From Wolfiporia cocos (Eukaryota; Basidiomycota; Agaricomycetes; Polyporales; Phaeolaceae), in assembly GCA_029448655.1 (NCBI GenBank), contig JACCLO010000012.1:1674001-1738000 (forward strand): a stretch of 64,000 bases of DNA. The letters run 5' to 3'. The position numbers were made by a program, and so were the translations under genes. The first letter of the stretch is position 1. Every line of letters begins with the position of its first letter. Positions 10,749 to 23,091 of this stretch are shown here, piece by piece. A model generated the notes under the pieces. It had not been told where the DNA came from. It did not search any database and saw only the letters and a list, made by a program, of their open reading frames with translations.

Positions 10749-13476
10749 ATGCCCAAACGTCCCAAGACGCCGCCGCCGGCGGACGATGAGCCGCGCCACC
10801 TGGTAGTATACTATCCCTACCCGCTCCATGCCAACATGGAGCTCGAGAGCGATCGCATTGCGTTCACGTACTGGATCGTCAGCTGCATCGGGAAGCACAA
10901 TCTCTTCGCGCTGTTCCACAAGCCCAAGGTATGCCCTGCTGCCATTGTATGCCGCAGGCGCGCCACTGATCGCGCCGATCGCGCAGTCGCCGCATATGGT
11001 GATCATTGAAGTGAGACGCGACTATGGGGGATTCAGTGGCTTGTTAGGCGAGCATCGCTGGGCCGAGTTCCTGCGCAAGCCATTGGAGGAAGAGAAGACG
11101 GTGGTTTCTCAAGTGTTTTACTGTAAGTACTCCTCGGCGCGCGAAGTAGAGAAGAAAGGTCAGTTCTCGTAGAGCCTGAAGGAATTCGATTGTATTGTTC
11201 ACATAAACTAGGCTGGAAGCGCGTTGACGTTGTTCCTTCATGGTTCCAACTGACCAAAGAAGGCAAGCCCAGATGGGTTGAGGTCAATGAGTGAGCGGAT
11301 CTGTTTACTATCGATGTCCAATCGCCTCATCTCCGCCAGGATTGTCGCGCATCCATATCCAAGAACCTATCTCTGTGAAGTACCTGCTGAGGACCAAACA
11401 AGAGAAGTACTGTGCCGTCCTTTGCCGGTTGCAGTTTTCCCTAGGCCTAAGCCACCACCCGCGGCCGAGCGAGAGCCTCCGGGTATGCTAATTTGACGAC
11501 TAGAGCAGTGCATCGCTGACATCCACCATGTGCATTCGTCAAGTTGGGTCCCCGGAATGGTTGGAATTCAAGCAAACTGCATCGTCGGCCAAGCCCAGAA
11601 AGGCCGCAAATGCTGCGGCGACGAGCCCGCGGGGCAACCAGGCGTACGATGGATCAGGCGTCAGTCTCGGCGTCAGCGACATAAGCGCATGTATGTAGTT
11701 CTCATCCATCTTATTAGTGCGAAAGAGCTCATGGTGCACACCAGGGGGACGCGGACCGGCGAACTCCCCAAGCGGCGTGGCCCCGCTCGCAAACTCGCCT
11801 GTGCTGAACACGCCATCCCCATCCAGCGTCTCCTCCGGCTCGTCTAGTCCCTGGCTCCAGGGGCCGCCCGGTCTGGTGCACAGCGGGAGCGACCTCTCCT
11901 CGCAGCCATCGGGCAGCTTGAGTGATGTTGAAGGCGATGGCGAAGAGCCCTTCCCCATGCAGGGCATGCCCAACCCGGCATTTGCGAATGCACATGGGGA
12001 CGATAACGAGCTGAAGCAGCACCTCACCTACGAAGACGGCGAAGAGGGTGAGGATGAAGACGACGACGAGATGTTTCCCGTGAATGTGGGCCAGGTGCAA
12101 GTACAGCCGATGGAAGCAATGGCACCGGAGAATCCCGCCGTGCAGGAGCCTGTGGAGAACCTGTGGGCGGGCTATGAGACGACAGCGAAGGTGAAGGCGG
12201 AGGATGAGTGGATTTGTCCTGTACACGACAAGCCGTGCAAGCCCGGGATTTGCAAGGCTGCTGGACAGCGGGCTAGGGATAAGAAGAGAGAGGAGGAGCG
12301 GGAGAAGAGGCGCGCAGAACAGGAAGAGGCGAAGAAGAAGAAGAAGGCGAGGCTGCAAAGTGAGTGCGCGTGCAAGGCTTGTGTAGATGTGCTGACAATT
12401 CAACGCAATGCTCAGTTGATGACGATGATGACGATGATGAAGACGAAGACGAATATTCGCGTCGTGTGATACGGAAGAAGAAACCAGCACCTGCGCCTGT
12501 CCAGCCTCAGAACATCCCGGCGAAGCCCGCTCATCTTCTCAAGAAAACAAACACGGAGGGAGCGAGTGGCCCTTCAGCCGTGCCTCCTATGCCAGCGCAC
12601 CTCGCCAAGCGGACCGAATCTGCACCCGCCGGGACGACTGCACCCAGCTCCGGCAGCCCGGCAGCTGCCCAGGCAGTTCCGCCCAAGCCTGCGCGGCCCA
12701 GTAAAAACGACACTACCAAACCGACTGCGTCCCCTCAGACGGCGCCGTCTATGCCTGCGCGGCTCACCAAGGGCGGGGCAAAGCAGGCGAAGGGCAAGAC
12801 GGCTGGCGGTGTGCCAGACAATACCAAGGCGGTCAACTCGGCGGGTGGCCGGGGCGACATTGACGTTCGCCCGAGGGCTCGGCCTGGCGACGCTGCGTCG
12901 GTAAGCTCCGCGCGCACCTGGGGAGCGATCTCGGAGGGACCGTGGGGAAATGTGCCGAACAGTGCTGAAAGAGTTCAGCCTGACGACGCCGCGTCGGTAA
13001 GCACCGCACGCACCTGGGGCGCGATCTCACAAGGCCCGTGGAGAAACGTGCCGAACAGTGCTGAGAGAGATCAGGACGACGACACTGTGTCGGTCAGCAC
13101 GGTGCGCACGTGGGGCATGGTTTCTGAGGGGCCGTGGAGGGATGTCCCAAGAGGCACAGGGCAGGACCTGCCTGACGATGTCAGGTCTGTCGCTTCGAGC
13201 AGGTGGGGGAACGTGTCGGAGGGGCCGTGGGGCTCTGTCACCGCTAGTCCTTCTGGGAATGCCAGCAACGGCGGGACCGCTTCTCAGCTGCAAAACGCCT
13301 CGCGTATTGGTCGAGGAAACGCGCAACAGCCTCCGGTCAATGGTCAGCTGGAGAGCAAAGGGAAGGGAAAGGGCAAGAATAAAGGCAAGGGCAAGGCCAA
13401 AGCTAAAACCACGAACAGTCCGCCCGCTGGCGAGTTTCAGACGACTACATGGGCTCTCGAAACTCAACCAATATAA
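10749..13476 (+). CDS. Unknown protein with conserved N-terminus and four C-terminal repeats
   Basis: I do not recognise the function. The N-terminal 140 residues look like a folded domain (YYPYPLHANMELESDRIAFTY, FALFHKPKSPHMVIIEV, WKRVDVVPSWFQL). A middle part is acidic, then CPVHDKPCKPGIC, a possible small metal-binding motif, followed by a long charged helix rich in K, R and E. A DDDDDDEDEDE run leads into a disordered region with four repeats of about 32 residues around RTWGAISEGPW, and a lysine-glycine-rich tail. Exons: 10749-10928, 10987-11122, 11212-11290, 11340-11482, 11544-about 11690, about 11718-12359 and 12416-13476. The junction near 11690 is uncertain: either a 27-base intron or a donor some tens of bases earlier. 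About 795 residues. It may be a nucleic-acid-associated scaffold, but that is a guess. Confidence 0.72.
12880..13242 (+). repeat. Four imperfect coding repeats of 93-96 bases
   Basis: Units begin near 12883, 12976, 13072 and 13169. Each encodes a version of D-D-A-A-S-V-S-T-A-R-T-W-G-x-I-S-x-G-P-W-x-x-V-P. Both codons and residues vary between units, so the array is not a recent expansion. Confidence 0.85.
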
Positions 13477-14533
13477 CAGTATCCGAAAATGCTTGCAATA
13501 GTTGTGAATATGCTGTTGAGTATGCTATTGAATCTGTGTTGTCATTGCCGCTTTGTACATAGCTATGCGACGAGTCGTGATACGCAATTGGAGTGCTGAT
13601 GTATTGTCTCAGCAACGATTGAATTTGGACTGACATAATCAACAATGATCAATCACCAAAGGTTACTGTACATTCTCTTCATGATTCTTCAACCATCTGT
13701 GTACGACACTGGGCATTGGACACGCGGTAGACTCCCCTTGCCCACCGCTCTTCTCGTACATGGATTGGCAGCATTTATAGAGTCTCCGAACATGCTCGTC
13801 ACATTTGTCGGGACTGTATGTGTTCTTGTTCAAACAAGCCTGCAGCGCACATGCTAACGGACAAATGGTCCTTGGTCAGACTATATAAAGCCTAACAATT
13901 GGGACCCGACATACCCTCGGCTTGACAAGGAGGTTCTGAAGGCTGCAGACGCAATAAATGAATCGATGAGCTTTCATTTTCATTATGGGCCGCAGAATTG
14001 ACTCACTTTCGGCATTTCTGGCCAATACTCAGTCTAACAGGGTTCTGATACACTCACAAGATGCATATGGTGAATGCGGTATGATCTGCGTCTATATATT
14101 GGTTTCTCCACGCGTACGGTTTCACCACTGACGCGGCTGTGGCGCGGAGGCGCGTCGGGATCACGTGGCGGTGTATACGCGAGTGGCCACCAAAGGAAGT
14201 CGCGGCGCGAGGCGCTGGCACTACGGTCAACCCGTGAACTGCACGAGCTCTCTCCTCATTCTCTCGGGCAACGAATCAGAGCTTGCAGACGCAACGCTTT
14301 ATTGAAATACCGGCAGGAATAACTCGGGATTTAGGTACATTTCACTTGTTTCAGCGCTTCGCTTGTTGCCGCCGTGAGAGGCTGTAACCATAGAACGATG
14401 ACAGTGACACCTTGAAACTGCGGTAGACGGTGCCGGCAGTGTAATTGAATGTGGCCGTGCTGATCGAGATTGATGTCGCCGTCGTATGAGATGGACGTGG
14501 GTGGTGCTCTCCAGCGTGCGTTCGACAATCACC
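13477..14533. other. Gene-free stretch
   Basis: 3' region of the repeat-protein gene and upstream region of the membrane-protein gene at 14534. Short frames only; I see no RNA gene or mobile element. Confidence 0.5.
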
Positions 14534-15748
14534 ATGCCGCCGGTGAGTAGCCCCTGCCATGTTGCTTCGACATGTGCTCATTTGTTGATGTAGAAAACCA
14601 GTGGCTCGCTGACCATTCTGATAGCATTTGGCATCATGGCAGCAGCTGGAGTGCTCACGTACGTTCTCATCGAGCTCCGCCGCCGCCGGTATCCTCCAGC
14701 AAAGGGCTTCGCTGTTGCACGGAACGATGACATCCCTCATGACTACGAGGCAAACCCGGTGAATGACGATATGCGTGACCGTTCTTCGCAAGATATGGTC
14801 TCTACGCCGCTATTGACCCCGGATCGACGAGGTTCCGACGAGTCGATTCGCGACGCCGGCGCAGGGTGGTCGAGACCTAGGCCCCCTCCGCCTGACGTTC
14901 CACCTTCGATCGCTCAGACTGGCTCACCAGCAATGTCCTCAATCCGGCCGGAGCGTGGAGGCACCTTCGAGCCAACCCCCACTCTAGCCTCTCAGCCGTC
15001 GACTATTCCGAGTGAGCCCTCACCGTTTGACTGGCAACCTAATCTGTCCTTGTTGCTTCCGTATATTCTCTCCACAAGCAGCGAAGGACTTTCGGACGAA
15101 CCCATGCCCTCAGTTGAGTCTTCCCTCGCACCACCAGTGCCAGCTCCCGATGCCTCGCGCAAGGCGGGTCGTCCTCTCCCGCAGCCACCAACCACATCTT
15201 CACCCATGCCACCCTCACCTGCACGTTCGCCTGCACCACCCTTTTCTATTCCGCCATCACCCGCACGCTCACCAGCACCGCCATCACCCGCGCGCTCACC
15301 AGCACCGCCATCACCTGCGCGCTCACCCGCACCCCCCACACCCTCACCCGCACCACCCGCCTCCGAGCAGCCCCTCCTCTCCCCAACCGAGTACTTCCCC
15401 CCGACGCGCTTCTCCAGCCTCTCTATCACGACCGGTGGCGAGCAGGTGTCGCCCTCGCGTTTCCCGTCCTACTCCGCGAGCGGGAGCGGGAGCACGCCGC
15501 GGACGGAGCACAGCTGGCTCTCGAGCGCGATGCACGGCCCGTCGCCGTGGCGTGGCATCCTCGGCGGGCCTTCACCCGTCGCGGAAGAGGGCGAGCCGCC
15601 TATGCCGCCGATCCGTGAGCACGCTGCGTACCACGCGACGCCCGAGTTCGCACTGGCCGCGCGTTTGTCGCACCTCGCACTCCCGCGCCCATTGCCGTCC
15701 CTCGCTGGCTCGTCGTCGAGGCCGCTGCCGCCACCGCCACCGCCGTGA
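14534..15748 (+). CDS. Single-pass membrane protein with proline-rich tail
   Basis: Exon 1 is only ATGCCGCCG (14534-14542); a 51-base intron with GTGAGT and TAG ends joins it to exon 2 (14594-15748), 387 residues. Residues about 8-28 form one hydrophobic helix (SLTILIAFGIMAAAGVLTYV) immediately followed by ELRRRR, so the long tail is probably cytoplasmic. The tail is Ser/Pro-rich with at least five SPARSPAPP units, suited to SH3 or WW domain binding. No enzyme motif is visible. The very short first exon is inferred from the splice signals; the ATG at 14636 would lose most of the membrane helix and is less likely. No known family recognised. Confidence 0.65.
15212..15358 (+). repeat. Coding tandem repeats for S-P-A-R-S-P-A-P-P
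   Basis: Successive units of about 27 bases with near-identical codons (TCACCCGCGCGCTCACCAGC and variants), within the proline-rich tail of the gene at 14534. The low divergence suggests recent slippage-type growth. Confidence 0.8.
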
Positions 15749-17477
15749 TCGTGGTGTGCGGGCTGATGTGATCCTTGTGCCTCATTCGTTGGCTTGTTGC
15801 GGGCACCATAGACATTAGAGGACACTACATCAGACTGCTTCTTGATGGATGCTCACGCAATTCTACACATTCGGGCATGCTGCTGCTTTTTGGCAGCATA
15901 ATGTATACAGTATCTACGCATTCCTAAATTCTCTTAATGGCAGACCAAAACGTATTATTTCATTCTCTCTGCGGCCCCCAGCAGCTTACTGTCAGTGTGC
16001 AGAAGTCATACCGCTTTCCGGACAGATGGTGGCGTACTGCGCGCCGCAGCGCCGCAGCAATTGTCGGACGTACTTCCCCGCTAGCGATCATGAAGCTCTG
16101 TGTGTTGGGATGTGAGGATTCCTGCTCGCAAAACTCGCTGAGCCTGATGAAGTCGTTATTCAAATTGACGGCATTGGCCCGGGATGGCTTAGGCGGCATA
16201 ACCAGATTGGTAGTGGTGGATAAGCCACACACGCCCCGAGTACAACCAAATGATTGACAGGGTCGCGCCACGTGCGATGCGATCATGCATGCGTTTCGAG
16301 CATGAACTAGAACTAATTTCACTGGTGGAATATTGTCATATAGGTGACGAAACAGTATCACAAATATTCTCCCCAGAGGTGGTCATTGATGAGGGCGATT
16401 AGCGTTGGACAAGTGATGCCTCGTCAGTCACTTCGCACCTTCCGCTACCGTGAAATGGAAATCAGTACATCATGCCCATATGCTCCATTAATGAGATCTT
16501 CCGTGCGCTTTTCCGCTCCAGCCCACCTGAGGATGATTACGATCTCTGGAGAAGAATGCGTTGAAGTATATCAACTGTGGCTCAACAGGTTACAGTAGGC
16601 TGTTTTCCGTACAATCTTCGACTCACATCCAAATTAAGACTGAGTGTCCTACCTGCAGATAGAGTCATGGTGGGAGTGGATATGAGGATGTAGCCTGGAT
16701 TGTATTCATATAGGACCGATAGAATTACTTCCATGGATGGCTGTCTACACAATGTCAAATCGGCCGGCGCTCAGAAAGTTTCATCGAGGTAATCTGCGTC
16801 CTCAAGAACATGACAAAATCCTCTAAGATTTAAATCCTCCTTCAGCGGACATTACGAGGTCGAAAGCCATATAACTCTTACAAGGTGCATTCTATACATT
16901 CCTGTGGATTTATTTCTTGCCCTAGTCGTCGGGGAAAGAGCAAGCAGATTCTGAAGAGTTCCGAGTAATTGACAATTCTATGGCACCGGCGTATAATGCA
17001 GAATGCAAACGCCAAGTTCAAATTTGCATGCATACGTGTCCGGAAGCTATTTCGTGACGTCACGCAGTGGCATCCCTGTGTTCGAGTCCAATCTCACTAT
17101 ATATTCGATAGCTCGTGGATGGCGACCATGTCAGAACGGATCCATATGTAGTACTAGTGCATAGGATTTCATATTTCATGTGGCAGTATAGTGCAAACAC
17201 GCAAGAGATAACGAAGTGTATATAGGCAACCGTTCGCGCCGCAGGCCAAGCCACATTGCACGCGGTGATGTGGCAAGCGTCTACATATCTACAGACTCAA
17301 CAACTGCAGTTGAAACCCCCCGACGTGGCCGACGCTGAGCTCCAGCGCGCTTTACCCCCTGCTCGGCTTGGCGGGCAGCGCGCGACCGATCCGTCCGACC
17401 GATACTTGACCTGGATCCTGTCGGGCCCGCGCGGCAGGAGTGCGGCGCGGCGCGTACAGGATGCAGATAATGTCCTA
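15749..17477. other. Gene-free stretch
   Basis: 1.7 kb between two gene ends, so no promoter is required here. It is richer in A and T than its neighbours. Short frames near 16344-16598 and 16969-17151 show no family signature. I see no repeat shared with the rest of the window. Confidence 0.5.
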
Positions 17478-18791
17478 TCACGATGCGCCACCATCACCAT
17501 TAGCAGTCTCGGCGCTGACACCGCCGACACCATCGCCGCCGGCGCCTGCTTCGCGCTTGGCGACCTGGAAGAGCCGGGAACCCTCGGCATCGTACGCAAA
17601 GAGCTTGAGGTCGAGCTGGTCGACACGGTTGACGCCTTGGCGGCGAAGGGCGACATCCTTGCAGTTCTCGAGGTTCTTCCCACGTAGGTGGCGCCTGAAC
17701 GCGTCCGTGCGCACGAAGTCCTCTTCGCAATTAGGACACCGGAATAGCTCCGTCGGGCCGTGGCGCCGCATATGGCGGTCGAAGTCGCCCTTGGCGTCGA
17801 ACGTCCATGGGCATTCTGGGTGCGCACAGTGGATTGGGCCGTTACGCTTAACCCGCTTACCGCGATCGAACATAATACCCTGCAAAAGAAGCTGATTCAG
17901 GTCTTACTGCGGGGCGTAGCACATTGTGGCGACTCACGTTGCGCTCTTCGAACTCGAGCGAAAAATCGGCCTTCCTTCTGCGGCCCCTTGCTGGTGTGAT
18001 TGGGGTAGTCTCCCGGTCGCTTGCATCGCCCTGATCATCGTTGGACTGCTCCGGCGTGAGAGTGTTCTTCGAGCGTCCCCTTCGCAGCTGTGACTGAGAT
18101 TGTGGCGTCGTGTTTGTCGCCGCGGCGCCATTTATATGTGGCGCAAGCAACGGAATGATAACACTCGTGTTCAGCTGCCCAAAGCCCGCTGCTGATTGCT
18201 GTCCCGAGATCAATGTAAGGTGCATAAGCGCGGAATGAATTGTGGCATGCTCACCAACGTGGGATCAATGTTGCTGTCGAGTGCAGGTGCCGCTACCCCC
18301 TGTGAGCCGGATGCCTGTCCCGATGAACCTACCGTGAAAGTAGCGGTCGGAGGGACATCCGCGCCCGAGCCGTTGGGAATCTCCTCTTCCTCCTCTTCCT
18401 CCTCTCTGTGATCGTCGACAGCCGCCGGAGACTGTGTAGATGACGAAGGATTATCCTGTTGCCCTCCCGCATCGGACACGTGGCGCTCTCTTGGAAAGGT
18501 CGAATCGACATGTGCGACGAGCCCTTCGCGGTCGGGCGCTGCAGCGGCTTGGCCGGAGTCAGTGGGGCCCGAATTGGGCTTGATGGTGAGCGTAAGGTCG
18601 TACTCCCAGTCTGCAGCGACGTTTGTAGCGTCGGTGCGGTTCGGTGGGACGGTGGTAACGACCTCGAAACTGAAGCGGCGGGTGATGGTGCGGGTGCGAT
18701 CTGGGCCAGTCGCCTCTGTGACTGTCTCGGTGAGGCGCGGCCTGCAGATGGTGATGCCGTGCGGGTTGGAGGGGGAATCCTTGCTGGCCAT
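17478..18791 (-). CDS. C2H2 zinc-finger protein
   Basis: The C-terminal third has two fingers: CAHPECPWTFDAKGDFDRHM with a following H, and CPNCEEDFVRTDAFRRHLRG, whose last ligand is the C of ENC rather than H. The N-terminal two thirds are disordered, with an acidic run of eight E residues and a basic segment (RGRRRK) just before the fingers. Exons 18791-18255, 18198-17938 and 17879-17478 (introns 56 and 58 bases, both phase 0) give 399 residues. The ATG at 18791 sits in a good context (CGCGATGG). A sequence-specific regulator is likely from family knowledge; its targets cannot be read here. Confidence 0.8.
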
Positions 18792-19868
18792 CGCGGACGG
18801 TGTCGGGCGATATACGGCGTCGACCAGCGCAAAGGATGGCGGGGGACGATGAGCTCTGACGAGCTGGTGTTGCACTTATTTGTATTCACGCGGTCTGCGC
18901 CACACTGCCTTGTGGCTTGTGACTCTCGCTGCACGTGAAAGCGTGACTGGTGACGGCGCAAGACTGCAGCAGGAACACCAGCCAGGAACACCATCGACAA
19001 ACTATCATTTCGAAATCGTCAAGGACAATTTATTGTCAGCACCATCTCAAGAAGTGATTTATACCACAGGAACGAAGTTCTGAGAAATAGTATAGTATAA
19101 TTGTCGAATCGCCGGTTATACCCAAGATGTCTTCGGAATGATCCCTAAGCCTAAGCAACCCCAGCAGGCAAATATTTCTACACGGCTGCTAGCGAGTACC
19201 TATTCAATTGATCATGGCGCCATATCAGCAACACCTGCCCAATACAGTTTCAAGTCGATCCCGTCAGACAGACATCATTGTCACATTCTCCAGTCACTGC
19301 ATTCAGTCTGATAGAGTGTGAGCAGCCTATCACTGTCCCACTGAGTGTCAGCATCATCTTTGCAGTGCAGGGCTGTCAGTGGTTATATATCATACATGAT
19401 CAAATATCATAATGTGTAGTATCTTATTTCACAGCCGAGGGGATGTAATTTATGCTACAGGTCCACATGTAGTGCGGTCTACAATGTGACAAGCGCCTGC
19501 ACCAGGTACAAAGTGCTCTGAATATATTCCATGGCCACCTGCTCAGGATCGTTTTAGGACAGACAGGAGGGTCTGACACTGATACTTACCTGAGACTACG
19601 CCACAAACTGACCAGGACCTTGTGCGTTCATCAGGACCTGGTTATCCGAGGAAGGGCAGTAGACGCTCAATGCCGTAGCAAGCGCTTCCAACGCGAAGCT
19701 CTCGTCGTCTATATTTTGCAAGTACAACAAAGCAGTGATTGCGATCCGACGCGCGAGATAGCTGCATATTTGATTCCGACAACAAGCATAGTAATCGTCC
19801 GGGCACAGTCAATCACCGGCAACGGCGCGAACGCGCGCGCGCGGCGTCGGTGGCACCCACCCAATACA
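18792..19868. other. Gene-free stretch
   Basis: Upstream of the minus-strand C2H2 gene and downstream of the minus-strand F-box gene. About 19080-19600 is AT-rich with no open frame of note. No RNA gene recognised. Confidence 0.5.
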
Positions 19869-22096
19869 TTATTCATAATACAGGATGAATATCTTACCTT
19901 CCTTGACGGATATAATCACCGCGCCCTGCGACTGGTCAATGTTAATCGTCTCTACGGTGTCCAATTCCAGTTCCTCCGGGATTTCCAGCGTCCGAACGAC
20001 CCCCTCGACGTCGCGCTCCGGCTGCTGCGCCCATCGCGCACCTTCCGCGTCGTACAATGTATCACGCTCGCCTGCGATGGGCGGGAACGACACGAACCGC
20101 AGACGCTTCGCCTCGGTTTCCTCGCCTTCTTTGTCCTCAATGTCCACGTACTCGACCCACACCGCGTGTCCAAAGTCGACTGCCATGAGCGGCCGCGGGC
20201 GCTCCGTCTGCGCCATCCCGTCCTCGACGTCCTCGTCCACGCCGTCGAGCACACACACGACCTCGAACGGCTGGCTCACGTACCACATCCGCATCGACGA
20301 GTCGGCGCACTCGGTCCGCGCGCCCGTCGAGTTGAGCGTCGCGCAGTCCGACGCGGTCACCACGGAGTTCGAGCCTGACCCCGAGCCCGAGCCCGAGCCC
20401 GAAGCAGTGCCAGAACCTGAGGCGGTGCCATCGGAGCCCTCCTGCGAGCTGCTCAGCGTGCGATCGTCTTCGTCGGGCTCAGGTTCGAAGAGCGGCACCT
20501 GGAAGTAGTGCTGTGCGAGGACGTAGCGTGTGCGATGTGAGATCATGTCATGGTCCGCGAGCAGGACGACGGTGCAGCTCAGCCGCGGGATTGTGGGTAG
20601 CGTCGGCCACCACTGCCGCACGAAATGCGCACTCTCTGGGTACCACGGTGGGAAGGGGAAAGGGTTGGGGTTTGTGTTCTCGGTGGCTGCCTCGTCGTCG
20701 CGTGCCACGCCGTCGGTGGGCGCTTCAGCCCTGTTCGCGTTATTGGTTGTGGCGTCGTCGACCGATGCAGGTGCAGACTCAGCTTCGGGTTGAGTAGGGA
20801 ACACGAAAGGCGCGGTAAGCGTCGTGGCGGGCTTTACCCGTGCTGAGAGTGCCGGGACGAAATTCGGTGACGATGATGCTGGTTTCCTATGCTGTCGCAG
20901 CTCGGAGAGAGGGTAAAAGTATTGATGTGCGACATCACTTTCTTCGGAATGTATGACTATTTGTTCCTTGTGTAGGATGCATGACCAATTTGACGACATA
21001 GACTTCCAAGGCGATGAGTTTAAGATCGTGAGTAAATCGCAAGTGACTCACGCATTCAATACCCGTGTCAATAAACACGTACTCGGTTTTACCCCAGTCT
21101 AGTAGCGCATAGAGACCTATCGTGTTCGTTCCTGACACCCAAACAAATGCTGATAGTAGCCGCGAAGCTGGGTCCAAGAGAAAGACGTTCATGACGACAC
21201 CGATAGTTCTGAATGTGGCCAAACTAGAGAATGTAGGAGACGTCGACGGATCTGAGTCGTCCGAAGCCGATTCCGGGAACTGCAGCTTCATGAGTACAAA
21301 CTCCATGAGCCGATCATCATACCTGTCCACCGAGTACGTGAATCGCAGACTCAAGAGCATTGAGACGCTCTTCGGAGCACTTACGATCGGTGTAGAACCT
21401 TCGCCATTGTGAAGAACACCGTCCGGATGTCAAACTCTACACGGCATTTCCAGAGCTCCCAACGTTCATGCGGGTCCCACTGCGCAAGACACTGATCGCG
21501 GTGCACGTCCCAGCACACAACCTTTCCGCTCTTCGTCGCACACAGGCTATAGCTCGACGTGATCGGCGACAGCCAGTCGACCTCCTCGTTCGGGGGCGCA
21601 CTGATAACCTTATACCACGTGCCCGCGCCCTGCGCCGCCGCGGCGGGCTCGTCACCAGCGTGCTCATGGATGTATGGGGAGGACGTCGATGGGCGCGGCC
21701 CACGCGTAAGCCAGGCGGTCTCGAGGCGGATTGCCTTCGTCACCGCGCTAACGAGCTGCTCGGTGGTGAGGTCCGAGAGGCGCTGGAACCCGCTCAGCGG
21801 GAGCGCACGGCACCGCCGTAGGAGGGCAACAGCTAGGTTGCGGAACACAGGACGTGTCATTGCGAAGTCATGCAGGGCGCGGCAGCTCTGCACGGGCAGG
21901 CGTTAGTGGGCCGTATTTGGGTTGCGGGTGGAGGACTCACCAGCTGCACAGCTTGGATGTCCCGTAGATCTAAGTGCTGCGCAATGTTCAGCAGAAGGTC
22001 GTAGGGGAGCGTGTGTAGGGAAATGCGCTCGCGCGGCACAGTGGGCTCCTCGTCGGACGTGGGCCCAGCACAACGCTTGTGAGAGCCGTATCGCAT
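19869..22096 (-). CDS. F-box protein, second type
   Basis: A clear N-terminal F-box (ISLHTLPYDLLLNIAQHLDL, then RDIQAVQLSCRALHDF) and a long C-terminal region of the agaricomycete F-box family, with strand-like segments such as MAVDFGHAVWVEY and RLRFVSFPPIAGERDTLYDAE near the end that suggest a propeller-like or lectin-like fold. A Gly/Ser run (about 20 residues) interrupts it. Exons 22096-21941, 21887-21385, 21322-21052 and 20966-19869 give 675 residues; the second acceptor could instead be at 21350, which would make a 35-base intron and add nine residues. Likely an SCF adaptor; substrate unknown. The ATG at 22096 is the last in-frame one before the F-box. Confidence 0.82.
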
Positions 22097-23091
22097 GACA
22101 AGGGTCGCCAGATTGCCAAGGTATGGGAGTGTGATGATGTCCGCCAGATTGTAGTGCTTATTCTTATACAACTCAGAGACCAAATATTGCTGTTCACTAT
22201 TGGCCTCCGCCGTAGACTGTACTTGGAGAGAGAGAGAAAGATGATGTTCGCAGTTCAGTATACACGCGATCGGACCAAATTATGGAGAGCAGGTCACGTG
22301 CTTGAGCGATTCGAGATTTCGCTTTCCAGCCACCAGCTGGCAGAGGTACCCATGTCTACTGTTGAGGGAATTCAGAGGCAATTAAATGAGAAGGCTGACT
22401 GTCGACGCATGGGGCTGTTGTACGATAGTACGAAAGAGAGAATATCAGGCCCTTTAACAGACGTTCCCATTCTCTTGGCGAACATTGGATACGTGTACTT
22501 CGTCAAGCCACAAAGTCCTTTCTTTCATCACCCCATGTTTGCTTATGGTGAACTCTCGAAGAACTTGCAGCGAAAGTGAGCCTGATCGCGATGACAACGC
22601 GATGCCGTAAACCAGGATGAATATCAATATTCCCATTCTTTGTGCCGCCGGGTATTCCTCGAGCATGTACACGTCTCTACTTCTTTTCGCTATGCGGGAT
22701 GGTCGATGCAACTCGCTGAGCGAATATTCAGCCATTTATTTTACCCAGCGGCTGCGCGCGACGATCGTAGATACCTTCCTAATTAGGTACGCAGTGGACG
22801 GGTTCACATCAATAGAACATTATCTGGCTAGCGGTTTTAGCACCGACCTACGCTGTTTGTTGCGCCGCGACCATCGCAGGCTGCATCTAGCTATACTTTC
22901 TGTTTTGCTCTGGAGGTCAAACAGGCTGGTCTTTGGTTGGCATCTTCCCAAGTCGGATCTATCCCCTAGTGTCAACAAACACTTGTGGAACCAACTGAAA
23001 TCGGCAATATACCAATCTCCTTACCGAGGCAGAATCGTTCCGTCCATCACCTTCCTTTGTTACCCAAGCTCTCGTTGTTTGAGTCGTCGAC
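22097..23091. other. Divergent intergenic region
   Basis: Promoter region between the minus-strand F-box gene and the plus-strand Bem2-like gene. Open frames at 22079-22579 and 22617-23174 have no recognisable product; the latter runs out of frame into the start of the Bem2-like gene. Confidence 0.5.

Noticed and set aside
17040..17110. tRNA-like TTCGAGTCC string
   Set aside because: No acceptor stem or anticodon arm can be built around it; a similar hint near 37535-37560 also fails to fold as a cloverleaf.
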